Notes: generated by a model from the letters alone, not told the origin. Counted from the first letter of the stretch, positions 43,821-56,819 are shown. The stretch: 64,000 nucleotides of DNA from Sphingorhabdus sp. EL138 (GCF_945862485.1 NZ_CAMAYF010000003.1:86503-150502), one strand, 5' to 3'. Numbers and translations are program-made.

Positions 43821-45369
43821 TTTTTTGCTTCTCTGCCGCCAAAGCACGCAAGTCGGTCTTTAGCAATTTGCCAATATGGCTGCGCGGCATTTCGTCGATG
43901 GTGTAGAGCACCGAAATCCGCTGCGTCTTGCCAAGCTGCCCGTTCACACGCGCAAGAATGGATTCAGGGGAAGCTGCCTCGTCCCTCAACCGCACAAAGC
44001 CAACGGGCGTTTCGCCCCACGCATCGGAAGGCATGCCAACCACCGCAGCTTCGGCCACTTCGGGCTGCGCCTCCAACAATTCCTCGAGGTCTTTCGGGTA
44101 AATGTTGAACCCGCCAGAAATGATCATGTCCTTGGCGCGCCCCACAATCGAGACGAAGCCATCTTCGTCAACAATGCCAATATCTCCAGTCTTCAGCCAA
44201 ACATTGCCCTCTTCGTCGCGCCACTCCATCTCACGTGTTTTTTCTGGTTGGTTTTTGTAACCGGACATCATGGTCGGCGAACGGCCAGTCAGCACGCCTT
44301 TTGAACCGGCAGGGAGTCGATTGTCGTCCTCGTCTAATACGATCAGTTCATGGCCCGTGACGGGCTGCCCTACCGTATGCAATTTGTTGGGATGATGATG
44401 GGCCTGCAACATGCAAACAACACCCCCTTCAGTCATGCCGTAAATTTCGACAAGACCGCCCGGCCAACGCTGGAGCACATCCGCCTTCAACTCCGCTGCA
44501 AAGGGCGCACTGGTACAGAATTTCACGATGAAGCTACTGAGATCATAACTATTAAACTGCGGATGCGCCATGAGCCGTTGATATTGCACCGGCACGAGCA
44601 TGGTATGCGTAGTCTGATCGGTTAGCGCGTTATCAAGATAGGCCCGAGCATCAAATTTTTCCATAATCCGCGCAAAACCGCCATGACAAACCGTTGGCAG
44701 GAATACCGCCAATGTCGTGTTCGAATATAAAGGCGTTGAGACCAACGATCGTGTGTCGCGACTGTAGATTGATTTGAATCCGCCCGCCATCTGGTGCCAG
44801 CGCATGCCGTGCGAATGGATAATGCCCTTGGGCGTTCCCGTGGTGCCACTCGAATAAATGATGTTGAACGGATCCGACGCAGCGGGCGGCGGCGCGTGAA
44901 ATTTAGCGCCTTCCTCTGCCATCCAGTCGGTCAGTGCCGGATGGTCGCCAACGGCATTGTCGAGCATGATGATTGTGACATCGCCCAGCGCGACCCCTTC
45001 AAGATCAGCCAGTTTCGCAGCATCGACAAACAAATGCATTGCGCCGGAATCCTTGAACATCGCGGCCAGTTGCGCGGGCGTTGCCGATGTGGTCAATGGT
45101 GCAGCGCAACCCCCTGCGCGCACAACGGCAAGATACACCAACGCATATGGAATATTGCTAGTCCCCAATATGGCAACTGCCTGACCCCGCTTTAGACCGT
45201 CGCGCTGAAGCTGTGCGGCTATACGCGCTGTTGCTTGTGCAACTTCGCGCCAGGAAAGTTCGGAACTGCTATCGGCAAGCGCGCGCGCATCAGGCTTTTC
45301 AACGCCCCAAGCGCCAATAAGCGCGCCGAAATCACCAAATGATTTTTCCAGTTCGGTATCGATAAACAT
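43810..45369 (-). CDS. Acyl-CoA synthetase/AMP-dependent ligase
   Basis: The 519-residue enzyme has the adenylate-forming motifs YSSGTTGTPKGIIH (ATP site), YGMTEGG, TGDIGIVDEDGFVSIVGRAK and the C-terminal catalytic Lys region RSHIGKLLKTDL. It activates a fatty or aromatic acid as an acyl-CoA; the substrate is not clear. ATG 45369 is preferred since GGGA lies at proper spacing; an ATG 12 bases upstream touches the ribosome site. It is divergent from gyrB. Confidence 0.88.
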   Translation of the reverse strand: MFIDTELEKSFGDFGALIGAWGVEKPDARALADSSSELSWREVAQATARIAAQLQRDGLKRGQAVAILGTSNIPYALVYLAVVRAGGCAAPLTTSATPAQLAAMFKDSGAMHLFVDAAKLADLEGVALGDVTIIMLDNAVGDHPALTDWMAEEGAKFHAPPPAASDPFNIIYSSGTTGTPKGIIHSHGMRWHQMAGGFKSIYSRDTRSLVSTPLYSNTTLAVFLPTVCHGGFARIMEKFDARAYLDNALTDQTTHTMLVPVQYQRLMAHPQFNSYDLSSFIVKFCTSAPFAAELKADVLQRWPGGLVEIYGMTEGGVVCMLQAHHHPNKLHTVGQPVTGHELIVLDEDDNRLPAGSKGVLTGRSPTMMSGYKNQPEKTREMEWRDEEGNVWLKTGDIGIVDEDGFVSIVGRAKDMIISGGFNIYPKDLEELLEAQPEVAEAAVVGMPSDAWGETPVGFVRLRDEAASPESILARVNGQLGKTQRISVLYTIDEMPRSHIGKLLKTDLRALAAEKQKNGQ

Positions 45370-45547
45370 GTAAATTCCCATCTCCCGTTCGCTGGTTGGT
45401 CTGCAGACTTAGCGCGATATGAAAAAGTTTCATTGCCTAATTATCGACAGCAATTCTGGAGTTAATATTTCCGTTATCGGCAGCCACAAAAGACTGTGGA
45501 AAAACCGCACCTTTAGCGCGCTTTTCCTTGGGTTTGTTCGGCTTTAG

Positions 45548-48139
<2,592 letters not shown>

Positions 48140-48255
48140 ACGGCAGGCATTTCGGCCTTAAATTTTCGGATAATCGCAGCTTTTGGTCAACATATCGCTC
48201 GGTCGTTGGCGTGATGAAAAGCTTTGTATACGCTTTCCCTTATCGGGGAGGCATT

Positions 48256-48621
48256 ATGCACAGACACGGGTTTTTCATGATGGCATGTCTGGCATTGCCC
48301 GTCTTGGCGCAAGCCGGCGACAGTCGTGTCGAAATCGGTACTGGCATTGCAAGCTATTATGGCGCCGAACTGGGTGGAAGCCGCACAGCGAGCGGCGAAC
48401 GCTTTGACCCTAGCGCCATGACGGCTGCCCACCGCACCTTGGCGTTCGGCAGCCGCGTTGCCGTTATAAACTTGGCGAATGGTCAGGAAGTCGTTGTTCG
48501 TATCAACGACCGCGGCCCTTGGGGCAAATCACGCATTGTGGATGTGTCTTATGCCGCAGCGAAGCAACTTGGCATGCACCGCACCGGCACGGCTAAAGTG
48601 AAGCTCGAATTACTGCATTAA
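48256..48621 (+). CDS. RlpA-like septal lytic transglycosylase domain protein
   Basis: The 121-residue protein starts after a GGGGAGG site at 48245-48251 with a signal peptide (MHRHGFFMMACLALPVLAQA). The double-psi beta-barrel core is GTGIASYYGAELGGSRTASG ... RVAVINLANGQEVVVRINDRGP, as in RlpA and expansin-like proteins that cut glycan strands without peptides. The C-terminal SPOR domain of full RlpA is absent, so it is a minimal form. It overlaps the convergent YgfZ gene by 4 bases. Confidence 0.85.
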   Translation: MHRHGFFMMACLALPVLAQAGDSRVEIGTGIASYYGAELGGSRTASGERFDPSAMTAAHRTLAFGSRVAVINLANGQEVVVRINDRGPWGKSRIVDVSYAAAKQLGMHRTGTAKVKLELLH

Positions 48622-49340
48622 GTGATAGCAGCTCGCTGCCATTCCGGCAGTTTCAGCATCGTCATGTCTTCCACACGGCGCAATTCTGCTGACAGACCAA
48701 GTTCCGGATAGGCGCAGCGTTGACGGCTGAGATCGGCCTGTTCCAATGGCACGACTACCAGCCGCCGGTTCACTTTCTGCCGCCAGTTCATACGCGCGGT
48801 GTTTTCCTGCCCGACATAACATCCCTTGTTAAATGATACGCCGTTCAACTCCACGGCGTTTACCTCAAGCCATAAGGTTTGCTCGCTTCCAAGTTCCGCC
48901 ACACCTTCAGTGATACCCAAAGCCAAACGATGTGCGCGATATTCCGCACTGACGTCCACATCATCATCTGCAGACGCTCCGAGCCACCGCTCACCCATAT
49001 CGGGATGACGCGGGTCGCTACTGCCGTCTGCATTCCAAAAGACCGCGCAGGAAGGATCCATTGCAATCGTAATCTTGCGCCGCAACCGGTAGATTGACAG
49101 CCGCCGAACAAGGGCCTCTGCCTGCACGCGTTCGCAATCGATCAACACATCGTCGCCATCAGCCCACAAAAAGAAATCAAACAAAGCTTTGCCTTGCGGG
49201 CTCAAAAGCCCCGCCCATAAGGGCATCTCAGCTGCAGTATCCTGCGTCACCAACCCCTGCAGGAATTGGCGCACATCTTCTCCTGTTTCGGTGGGAGACA
49301 AACGGATGATGTGTCGGTCATATAGACGGGTGTTTCGCAT
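48618..49340 (-). CDS. ygfZ: Folate-binding YgfZ/GcvT-like protein
   Basis: The 240-residue protein contains the YgfZ signature KGCYVGQEN and the N-terminal domain FLQGLVTQD. YgfZ helps assembly or repair of some iron-sulphur enzymes with a folate cofactor. The start at 49340 (MRNTRLYDRHIIRL) is chosen because the longer frame upstream reads into the pyrC promoter. It is divergent from pyrC by 38 bases. Confidence 0.88.
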   Translation of the reverse strand: MRNTRLYDRHIIRLSPTETGEDVRQFLQGLVTQDTAAEMPLWAGLLSPQGKALFDFFLWADGDDVLIDCERVQAEALVRRLSIYRLRRKITIAMDPSCAVFWNADGSSDPRHPDMGERWLGASADDDVDVSAEYRAHRLALGITEGVAELGSEQTLWLEVNAVELNGVSFNKGCYVGQENTARMNWRQKVNRRLVVVPLEQADLSRQRCAYPELGLSAELRRVEDMTMLKLPEWQRAAIT

Positions 49341-49378
49341 AGGTGACAGATAGGGGTTCGGATGCTTAAAGGAAAGAC

Positions 49379-50422
49379 ATGACCGACCAGACGATTCTCT
49401 CCATCCGCCGTCCCGATGACTGGCATGTCCATTTGCGCGATAATGGAGTGATGCGCAGCGTTGTGCCATATACCGCGGCGCAATTCGCGCGGGCTATTGT
49501 CATGCCCAACCTGTCGCCGCCAGTGACAACAGTGGAAGCAGGCGCGGCCTATCGCGAACGGATATTGGCGGCAGTCCCCCAAGGGATCAACTTTACGCCT
49601 TTGATAACGGCCTATCTGACCGACGCGTCGGATGGCGAAGAGCTGGCGCGTGGTTTTGCCGAAGGCGTGTTTACCGCAGCAAAATTATACCCCGCCCATG
49701 CAACAACCGGAAGCGCGCATGGCGTTACCAATGTGGCAAACATCATGCCCGCGCTTGAACATATGGCGCGCATTGGCATGCCATTACTCATCCATGGCGA
49801 AGTCACCGATTCACATGTCGACATATTCGACCGGGAGGCCGTGTTTATTGAACGAACACTATCAAAGCTCGTGCGCGACTTGCCTGAGCTGCGCGTCGTT
49901 TTTGAACATATCACCACGGCAGATGCGGTTGCCTTTGTCGATGATGCAAGCGATAACATCGCCGCCACAATTACGCCGCAGCATTTGCACATAAATCGCA
50001 ACGCCATGTTCGAAGGTGGCATCCGCCCACATGCCTATTGCCTGCCCGTGGCGAAGCGCGAAGTACACCGGCTTGCCCTGCGCAAGGCCGCGACGTCAGG
50101 CAGCGCCAAATATTTCCTTGGCACCGACAGCGCGCCGCATGACAAATCCGCCAAGGAAAGCGCATGCGGCTGTGCCGGGATCTTCAACGCGCCCTTTGCC
50201 ATGGAAAGCTATGCGGCGGTTTTTGAAGAAGAAGGCGCGTTAGATAAGCTTGAAGCCTTCGCGTCAGAAAACGGCCCCCGCTTTTATCGCCTGCCTCTGA
50301 ATGAGGACCGCGTGACGTTGGAGCGTGTGGATACGCCAGTGCCAGAACTGCTTGAATTGGAAGGCGTATCTGTTGTGCCTTTTCACGCCGGCGAAACTTT
50401 GCGCTGGCGGTATAGGGCCTAG
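49379..50422 (+). CDS. pyrC: Dihydroorotase
   Basis: The 347-residue enzyme closes carbamoyl-aspartate to dihydroorotate in pyrimidine synthesis. Metal ligands are in [10 protein letters not shown], the carboxylated Lys in [14 protein letters not shown], and further His/Asp in HGEVTD, FEHITT and GTDSAPH. It is the E. coli PyrC type (about 345 residues), not the longer PyrC/AllB class. It ends 6 bases before the convergent rarD gene. Confidence 0.95.
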   Translation: MTDQTILSIRRPDDWHVHLRDNGVMRSVVPYTAAQFARAIVMPNLSPPVTTVEAGAAYRERILAAVPQGINFTPLITAYLTDASDGEELARGFAEGVFTAAKLYPAHATTGSAHGVTNVANIMPALEHMARIGMPLLIHGEVTDSHVDIFDREAVFIERTLSKLVRDLPELRVVFEHITTADAVAFVDDASDNIAATITPQHLHINRNAMFEGGIRPHAYCLPVAKREVHRLALRKAATSGSAKYFLGTDSAPHDKSAKESACGCAGIFNAPFAMESYAAVFEEEGALDKLEAFASENGPRFYRLPLNEDRVTLERVDTPVPELLELEGVSVVPFHAGETLRWRYRA

Positions 50423-50428
50423 ACCCCG

Positions 50429-51325
50429 CTAAGCTTTAGCCCCCCGATAGGTCTTGATCGCATCGGCGCAAAATATCGCAATGCTGAGCCAGATGAGGAT
50501 GAAACACGCCAGCTTAGTTGTACTCAACGGCTCGCCATAGACATAGACGCCAAGCAAGAACGCAATTGATGGCGCGATATACTGGACGAAACCGAGGCTG
50601 GCATAGCTCATCCGCCGCGCTGCTGTTGCAAACATCAACAGCGGGATAGCTGTCACCGCACCCGCAAGAATTAGCAGCCCAGATGTAGTAAAATCATCGC
50701 CGAACCCGCCAGTTCCCGCCTGTGCATACCAGAGCACGGCGCCAAGCGATAAGGGGGCAAGCAACGTCGTTTCAATGGCGAGGCCCGGCACAGAACCAAC
50801 GGGCGTTATCTTGCGGATGAGACCGTATAAGCCAAAGCTCAAGGCCAAGGATATCGATACCCATAAGGTGTCAAGCGCATCGCCGATAAGGATAGCAACA
50901 CCAATCGCGGCGACCGCGACAGCCATCATTTGTAGCGGTCGAAGCCGCTCACCCAAAAACAGGCGGCCCAAAAGCACGTTCACCAAAGGATTAAGATAAT
51001 AACCCAGGCTGGCGGCCAATATAAGGTCGGTCGACACAGCCCAGATGTAAATAAGCCAATTAATCGCAATCAGCGTTGCGGAGGCGAGCAAGTTGCGTAA
51101 GTGCGCCTTGTGCCGGAAAATGGCTGTATATTCTCCCAACTGTTTGCGGAACGCCATGATGATCAGCAGCAAGGGGATGGACCATAGGATCCGCTGCGCC
51201 ACTATGGCGATTGGCGGCACATGGCTCAAGAGCTTAAAATATACAGGCACTACGCCCCAGATCAGATATGCTGATATCGCATAAGGCAGGCCGCTGGGCT
51301 GCGCGGTTTTTTCATCATCTGCCAT
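50429..51325 (-). CDS. rarD: RarD-type EamA transporter
   Basis: The 298-residue protein has about ten transmembrane helices in two EamA repeats and RarD-typical sequence (GLPYAISAYLIWGVVPVYFK at the N-terminus, LNPLVNVLLGRLFLGERLRP in the fourth helix region). The transported compound is unknown; RarD is linked to chloramphenicol sensitivity in Pseudomonas. It follows the small membrane gene at 51355 after 29 bases. Confidence 0.9.
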   Translation of the reverse strand: MADDEKTAQPSGLPYAISAYLIWGVVPVYFKLLSHVPPIAIVAQRILWSIPLLLIIMAFRKQLGEYTAIFRHKAHLRNLLASATLIAINWLIYIWAVSTDLILAASLGYYLNPLVNVLLGRLFLGERLRPLQMMAVAVAAIGVAILIGDALDTLWVSISLALSFGLYGLIRKITPVGSVPGLAIETTLLAPLSLGAVLWYAQAGTGGFGDDFTTSGLLILAGAVTAIPLLMFATAARRMSYASLGFVQYIAPSIAFLLGVYVYGEPLSTTKLACFILIWLSIAIFCADAIKTYRGAKA

Positions 51326-51354
51326 GTTTTGAAGCCCCCGCCCTCAATTGAGGG

Positions 51355-51576
51355 TCAGATAATCCCGCCGCCCATCCAAAGGCGAAGGGCGCAAATGGCC
51401 ATGACCACGAGGCAGAAGTTACGGCCCGCATTCTTTTCCGAGAGAAACCCAAATGCCGCGCCTAAGCCTGCGATCAAGATGATCAGCCAGTTCAGCCACC
51501 CCAGCAGCGGAATGAACCCGATAAAGGCCATAACAAGGGCAATAAGGCCCAGAAGAAGCGCGATGATATTTGCCAT
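51355..51576 (-). CDS. Small hydrophobic membrane protein, uncharacterised
   Basis: The 73-residue product (MANIIALLLGLIALVMAFIG ...) has two predicted transmembrane helices separated by a short loop and a third weaker hydrophobic end (CLVVMAICALRLWMGGGI). The start at 51576 lacks a strong ribosome site; the frame is open 36 codons further upstream without membrane-protein character. No family is recognised. It precedes rarD on the same strand. Confidence 0.6.
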   Translation of the reverse strand: MANIIALLLGLIALVMAFIGFIPLLGWLNWLIILIAGLGAAFGFLSEKNAGRNFCLVVMAICALRLWMGGGII

Positions 51577-51735
51577 GCGCAGACTGTGCCGAGTTTTAGG
51601 TGGTCTGGCAAGTAAAGGTAAGCCGCATACGCAATCGAGGTAACCAAATATAAAGCCGCAATCGAATATGGCTTGATCGGACACTGCACTGACTTGTCAG
51701 CATCCGATCATCTAAACAGGGATTTTTATGATCAT

Positions 51736-53892
51736 TTATTCAGTAAGGGTGAGACCCGTCCACTTTGCCAGAAATGCGTAAATATCAGAATATTCATCGA
51801 TTACCTTGTCCGTTGGTTTACCCGACCCGTGGCCTGCACGGCTTTCAATGCGAATGATTTTCGGTTTTTTTCCAGTTTCTGCAGATTGAAGGGCGGCGAT
51901 ATATTTGAAGCTATGGCCTGGGACCACGCGATCGTCGGTATCAGCTGTTGATACGATGACCGCCGGATATTCAACACCTGACTTGATGTTGTGATAGGGC
52001 GAATAGGTCATCTGCATTTTGAAATCGGCTTCCTTATTTGGATAACCATAATCATCGACCCAATAGCGGCCTGCGGTAAACCGGTCAAAGCGGACCATGT
52101 CCATAACGCCCACAGCGGCATGTCCGGCCGCAAATAGGTCAGGTCGCTGGTTCAAAGAAGCACCCACCAACAAGCCACCATTGGAACGGCCTTCGATCGC
52201 AATCTTGCCCTTGGCCGAAATGCCGCTGGCTATCAGATATTCCGCTGCTGCTGCAAAATCGTCAAAGACGTTTTGCTTGTTCATCAAGCGACCTGCATCA
52301 TGCCATGGCTTGCCATATTCCCCGCCACCACGGATGTTCGCCAGCGCAAATACACCGCCAGACTGAAGCCAAGCCATTCGCGTTGCCGAATATGTTGGCG
52401 TCTGCGAAATGTTGAACCCGCCATAAGAATATAACAATGTCGGCGCGCCTTGGGACAGATCAACGTCCTTCTTATGCACGATGAACATCGGAATCTTCGT
52501 GCCATCCTTTGACGGGTAAAATACTTGGCTAATGGTGAAGTCTTGCGGGTTGAAGCTCAACTTCGGCTCCGCAAATGGCGTCGATGTCCCGCTGTTGCTG
52601 TCAAATCGGTAGACGGCGCCCGGCTGATTAAAGCTGGAGAATCCATAAAATGTCTCGGGGTCGCCCGGCGTGCCCGAAAAGCCGCTGGCAGTGCCAATCG
52701 CGTTGAGTTGGATTTCCTGCACAGGCTGCCCTGCAAGGTTCGTCATCAATGCCATCGATTTGGCGTCCTTGATGTACGACAGGATCATGCGATTGCCGAC
52801 GATTTGCGCCCGTGACAGTGTTTCTGCACGCTCAGGGATAACATCGGTGAATATCGGCGCTTTCGCCCCAAGGTCGACGCGCACAACTTTTAGCTTCGGT
52901 GCATCCTTGTTCGTGGTGAACCACAATGTGTTACCCATGCCTTCGATAAGACCCCAGTCATGCTCTAATCCCTTGACCAAAGGCTGCGCCTTCCAAGTCG
53001 GATTTTTGATTAGCGGCATGATGTGCAGTTCATATTTTTCATCGGTGCCGGACGATGTGGTGATCACCGCCCATTTGCCGTCATGCGTCACCTGCGCGCT
53101 ATGCCCATATTCGGGCTTACCAGGCGTGGCGTAAATCGCTTTGTCTTCCGACTGTGGCGTGCCGATTTTGTGATAAAATACGGTCTGGTTATAATTCAGC
53201 TGCTGAAAGGCTGCGCCTTCTTTTGGTGCGGCAAAACGGGAATAGAGAAACCCTTCATTACCCACCCAGCTGATGTTGGTGAATTTCGCCCATTTGATTT
53301 CGTCGGCCAAAACTTTACCCGTCGCGGTATCCAACACCTTGATTGTGCGCCAGTCGGAACCACCGTCCTGAATGGCATAAGCGAGTAGCTTGCCGTTTTG
53401 CGACGGCACCCAGCTATCGAGTGCGGTCGCGCCATCCTTTGCCCAGTCATTCGGGTTAAGTAACATACGATCGGCGCCATCTAGGCCCTTACGAACATAT
53501 AGAACCGACTGATTTTGCAGCCCGTCATTCTTGTTGAAGAAATAATAGCCGCCCGCTTTTTCAGGCAAGCCAAAGCGTTCATAGTCGAACAGCTTCTTCA
53601 TCCGGTCGGCAAGGATTTTCTTGCCCGGCAAAGTTTCCAGATAAGCGTCGGTGACGGTATTTTGTGATTTTACCCAATCCGCGACTTCGGCGTTCACGCG
53701 GACATCATCCTCAAGCCAGCGATAGGGGTCAGCAACCTTCACGCCGAATTGTTCGTCAACGACATTTACGGTCTTGGTTTTCGGATATTGCAGTTCAACC
53801 GCAACGTCGGCATTCGCCACATCTTCGGCGACGGCCATTGACGACATGGACATCATCATGATCGCCGCCCCAAGCAAAAGTGCACTTCGCAT
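51736..53892 (-). CDS. Prolyl oligopeptidase (S9A) with signal peptide
   Basis: The 718-residue serine peptidase has a signal sequence (MRSALLLGAAIMMMSMSSMA) predicting a periplasmic location, an N-terminal beta-propeller beginning around DPYRWLEDDV, and a C-terminal alpha/beta-hydrolase with Ser in EGRSNGGLLVGA, Asp in DTDDRVVPGHS and His in RAGHGSGKP. It cleaves short peptides after proline. Length is usual for the family. Confidence 0.93.
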   Translation of the reverse strand: MRSALLLGAAIMMMSMSSMAVAEDVANADVAVELQYPKTKTVNVVDEQFGVKVADPYRWLEDDVRVNAEVADWVKSQNTVTDAYLETLPGKKILADRMKKLFDYERFGLPEKAGGYYFFNKNDGLQNQSVLYVRKGLDGADRMLLNPNDWAKDGATALDSWVPSQNGKLLAYAIQDGGSDWRTIKVLDTATGKVLADEIKWAKFTNISWVGNEGFLYSRFAAPKEGAAFQQLNYNQTVFYHKIGTPQSEDKAIYATPGKPEYGHSAQVTHDGKWAVITTSSGTDEKYELHIMPLIKNPTWKAQPLVKGLEHDWGLIEGMGNTLWFTTNKDAPKLKVVRVDLGAKAPIFTDVIPERAETLSRAQIVGNRMILSYIKDAKSMALMTNLAGQPVQEIQLNAIGTASGFSGTPGDPETFYGFSSFNQPGAVYRFDSNSGTSTPFAEPKLSFNPQDFTISQVFYPSKDGTKIPMFIVHKKDVDLSQGAPTLLYSYGGFNISQTPTYSATRMAWLQSGGVFALANIRGGGEYGKPWHDAGRLMNKQNVFDDFAAAAEYLIASGISAKGKIAIEGRSNGGLLVGASLNQRPDLFAAGHAAVGVMDMVRFDRFTAGRYWVDDYGYPNKEADFKMQMTYSPYHNIKSGVEYPAVIVSTADTDDRVVPGHSFKYIAALQSAETGKKPKIIRIESRAGHGSGKPTDKVIDEYSDIYAFLAKWTGLTLTE

Positions 53893-54084
53893 AATTTCAT
53901 TTCCCCAACTCTCAATTCTTTACCGTAGGCGTAAACCGTCAGCCAGATAACGCCAACCATATTGCGCGCTATCCGGACGTTAAAATCGCTATTTCGTCGA
54001 ATTCCTCGGTCAGCTATCGCGCATAGCCGAATTTCTAAAAAAGGCGGATGTCACAGTCGCAACCCTGAAGCCTGACGCAAATGC

Positions 54085-54116
54085 AAAGGGCGGCACCCTT
54101 TCGGATACCGCCCTTT
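54085..54116 (-). terminator. Hairpin terminator after rplQ
   Basis: AAAGGGCGG (54085-54093) and CCGCCCTTT (54108-54116) form a 9-bp stem with a 14-base loop, 24 bases beyond the rplQ stop. T-rich sequence flanks both sides, so it could act in both directions; the ribosomal transcript most likely ends here. Confidence 0.7.
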
Positions 54117-54139
54117 TGAATTTCAAAGGTGCGACGCGT

Positions 54140-54553
54140 TTACTCGCTGTCGTCCAGCACTTCCACTGGACCGCTGTCTTGACCCTTGGCATTGACATTG
54201 CGATCTACAAGCTCAATAACGCCCATTGGCGCTGCGTCCGAACCACGGAAGCCAGCCTTGATCACGCGGCTGTAACCACCGCTACGGTCGGCATAACGTG
54301 TTGCCAACTCATCAAACAATTTGACCAGTTGCGTGTCGTCCATCAAACGGCTCATCGCGAGGCGACGGTTGGACAGGCCACCCTTTTTCGCAAGCGTGAT
54401 CAGCTTTTCAATATAGGGGCGCAGTTCCTTTGCCTTTGGCAAAGTCGTCTTGATTTGTTCGTGCTTGATCAGCGACGCTGCCATGTTGCGAAGCATCGCA
54501 GTACGGTGCGACGTGGTACGCTGTAGCTTACGGTGGCCAACTTTATGGCGCAT
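54140..54553 (-). CDS. rplQ: 50S ribosomal protein L17
   Basis: The 137-residue protein starts [20 protein letters not shown], the L17 hallmark, and continues [20 protein letters not shown]. It binds 23S rRNA in the large subunit. It is the last gene of the rpsM-rpsK-rpoA-rplQ unit and ends before a hairpin terminator. Confidence 0.97.
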   Translation of the reverse strand: MRHKVGHRKLQRTTSHRTAMLRNMAASLIKHEQIKTTLPKAKELRPYIEKLITLAKKGGLSNRRLAMSRLMDDTQLVKLFDELATRYADRSGGYSRVIKAGFRGSDAAPMGVIELVDRNVNAKGQDSGPVEVLDDSE

Positions 54554-54600
54554 GTCTTTTTCCTTCGTTCGTAAGGGGGCCGTTTCAGGTACCCCGATCC

Positions 54601-54659
54601 TGGCCGTTCAAGGGCGGCCATTTCCCTGTATGTTGGGCCAAAGCACTGCTTCGGCCCAA
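54601..54659 (-). other. Two consecutive hairpins between rpoA and rplQ
   Basis: TGGCCG/CGGCCA (54601-54606, 54615-54620) and TTGGGCC/GGCCCAA (54633-54639, 54653-54659, with inner AAGCA/TGCTT) form two stem-loops in the 112-base gap. No T-tract follows, so processing or partial attenuation between rpoA and rplQ is more likely than termination. Confidence 0.5.
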
Positions 54660-54665
54660 ATATTC

Positions 54666-55727
54666 TTAACCGAGCAGTTCTTGCTCGAGCTTCTTGGCCA
54701 TTTCTTCGATATTCTCTGGCGGCCATCCGGGGATGTCCATGCCAAGGCGCAGGCCCATCGATGACAATACTTCCTTAATTTCGTTCAGCGACTTGCGACC
54801 GAAGTTAGGCGTACGCAACATCTCGGCTTCGCTCTTTTGAACAAGGTCGCCAATGTAGATGATGTTGTCATTCTTGAGGCAGTTTGCACTGCGGACCGAC
54901 AGTTCCAACTCATCGACCTTCTTGAGAAGATAACGGTTAAGCTGGTTTGCATCCGATTCTTCGGAAGAAGCCGACGGCGCGGACATGCCCACCATTGGTG
55001 AGGATGCTGCCATCGAATCTTCGAAGTGGACGAACACTTGCAACTGGTCCTGAAGGATACGAGCGGCATAGGCCACGGCATCCTCAGGCGTTACGGTGCC
55101 GTCAGTTTCGATGGTCAGCGACAGCTTGTCATAGTCCAATTCTTGACCGATGCGGGCGTTGTCGACCTTGTATGCAACCTGACGCACAGGCGAATACAGG
55201 CTGTCGACTGGGATCAGGCCAATTGGCGCATCTGCCGGACGATTGGCGACGGCAGGTACGTAACCCTTGCCACTGTCAGCAGTGATTTCCATGTTCAACG
55301 TCGCACCATCGTCAAGATGGCAGATGACGAGGTCAGGGTTCATCACTTGGATGTCGCCCGAAACGGCAATATCGCCAGCGGTTACAGCGCCAGGGCCAGT
55401 GGCCGAAAGCTGAAGACGCTTGGGGCCTTCGCCTTCCATCTTCAACGCGACCTGTTTGATATTTAAAACGATGTCCGTGACATCTTCGCGCACGCCAGCA
55501 AGCGACGAGAATTCGTGCAACACATTCTCGATCTTGATCGACGTGATCGCTGCGCCCTGCAAAGATGAAAGCAAGACGCGACGCAGCGCGTTGCCGAGCG
55601 TCAAGCCGAAACCACGCTCAAGCGGCTCGGCAACAAATACAGCCTTACGCTTCGCATCGCTACCTGACTTGAGTTCAAGTGCGTTGGGCTTTTTCAGTTC
55701 CTGCCAGTTCTTGATATTGACGGACAT
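54666..55727 (-). CDS. rpoA: RNA polymerase alpha subunit
   Basis: The 353-residue protein has the N-terminal assembly domain ([20 protein letters not shown]) and the C-terminal domain ([40 protein letters not shown]) that contacts DNA and activators. The start at 55727 ([14 protein letters not shown]) follows AAGGGGA; the frame upstream does not match alpha. It sits in the usual rpsK-rpoA-rplQ order. Confidence 0.97.
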   Translation of the reverse strand: MSVNIKNWQELKKPNALELKSGSDAKRKAVFVAEPLERGFGLTLGNALRRVLLSSLQGAAITSIKIENVLHEFSSLAGVREDVTDIVLNIKQVALKMEGEGPKRLQLSATGPGAVTAGDIAVSGDIQVMNPDLVICHLDDGATLNMEITADSGKGYVPAVANRPADAPIGLIPVDSLYSPVRQVAYKVDNARIGQELDYDKLSLTIETDGTVTPEDAVAYAARILQDQLQVFVHFEDSMAASSPMVGMSAPSASSEESDANQLNRYLLKKVDELELSVRSANCLKNDNIIYIGDLVQKSEAEMLRTPNFGRKSLNEIKEVLSSMGLRLGMDIPGWPPENIEEMAKKLEQELLG

Positions 55728-55827
55728 GGATTTCCCCTTGGGTTTTGCAAAACCGGCAATTTGGTGCACCGTGCCGGATCGCGGGTAAAAGAAGGAACGA
55801 CTGAACAGCCGCCCCTGAAACGAATGC

Positions 55828-56217
55828 TTAGACGCGCCGACGCTTGGAAGGACGCACGCCGTTATGCGGGATCGAGGTCACATCGCGGATCGAGGTAATG
55901 GTGAAACCCACCGCCTGCAAAGCGCGAAGCGCCGATTCGCGACCCGAACCCGGGCCCTTAACTTCGACTTCCAATGTGCGAACGCCATGTTCAGCAGCTT
56001 TCTTGCCGGCGTCTTCTGCGGCAACCTGCGCTGCGTAAGGGGTCGATTTGCGGCTACCCTTAAAACCCATAGTTCCTGCAGAAGACCAACTGATCGCGTT
56101 GCCTTGGGCATCGGTGATCGTGATCATGGTGTTGTTGAAGCTGGCATTGACGTGCGCGACGCCTGCCGAGATATTTTTGCGTTCCCGCTTTTTAATGCGC
56201 TGTGGTTCGCGTGCCAT
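55828..56217 (-). CDS. rpsK: 30S ribosomal protein S11
   Basis: The 129-residue protein has the S11 core [20 protein letters not shown] and the C-terminal [18 protein letters not shown]. It forms part of the 30S platform near the mRNA exit. It lies between rpsM and rpoA in the alpha operon. Confidence 0.97.
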   Translation of the reverse strand: MAREPQRIKKRERKNISAGVAHVNASFNNTMITITDAQGNAISWSSAGTMGFKGSRKSTPYAAQVAAEDAGKKAAEHGVRTLEVEVKGPGSGRESALRALQAVGFTITSIRDVTSIPHNGVRPSKRRRV

Positions 56218-56274
56218 ATAATGTGTATCCTATTCGAAAATGCGAAGAAAAAATAATTCGGCCAAGGCCAGTAA

Positions 56275-56643
56275 TTATTTCTTCTTGCCCGCGATTGCCT
56301 TGGACTTGCCCTTACGGGTGCGCGCATTGGTATGCGTACGCTGACCACGGACGGGAAGGCCCTTACGATGGCGAAGGCCACGGTAGCAGGCGAGATCCAT
56401 CAAACGCTTGATGTTCATCGATGTGTTGCGGCGAAGATCGCCTTCTACAGTGTAGCCCGCATCGATTGTTTCGCGGATTTGCAGAACTTCGGCATCCGAA
56501 AGGTCCTGCACACGACGGCTATGATCAATTCCCAACTTAGTCGCGATTTCGACGGCTTTAGTGCGGCCGATACCGTGAATGTAGGTAAGCGCAATGATCA
56601 CGCGCTTGTTGGTTGGAATGTTAACTCCGGCAATACGTGCCAA
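56275..56643 (-). CDS. rpsM: 30S ribosomal protein S13
   Basis: The 122-residue protein starts [20 protein letters not shown] and contains the [10 protein letters not shown] helix-hairpin-helix and the basic tail [20 protein letters not shown]. It bridges to the large subunit and contacts tRNA. It is the first gene of the alpha operon here, 176 bases after rimK, with a TTGACA promoter candidate upstream. Confidence 0.97.
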   Translation of the reverse strand: MARIAGVNIPTNKRVIIALTYIHGIGRTKAVEIATKLGIDHSRRVQDLSDAEVLQIRETIDAGYTVEGDLRRNTSMNIKRLMDLACYRGLRHRKGLPVRGQRTHTNARTRKGKSKAIAGKKK

Positions 56644-56777
56644 TTTATCTACTCCTGCTCCACAGGTGCCCCCGAAAGAGCAAACCCTATCTCAACGCTG
56701 ATGATATCCCGAAACGCAGAAAACCAGCGGACGCATAAACGCGCTGCTGGCTGCACCAGATATTCGGAATTAGCCGC

Positions 56778-56806
56778 GCCTTACGGTGAGTCGCGCGTGC
56801 TGTCAA
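56778..56806 (-). promoter_or_regulatory. Candidate promoter of the rpsM-rpoA operon
   Basis: On the minus strand TTGACA (56801-56806) is followed after 17 bases by TAAGGC (56778-56783). Transcription would begin near 56770, leaving a leader of about 125 bases before rpsM, long enough for the S4 control seen in other alpha operons. The -10 is weak. Confidence 0.5.
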
Positions 56807-56819
56807 GGCCGGAGGCGCG

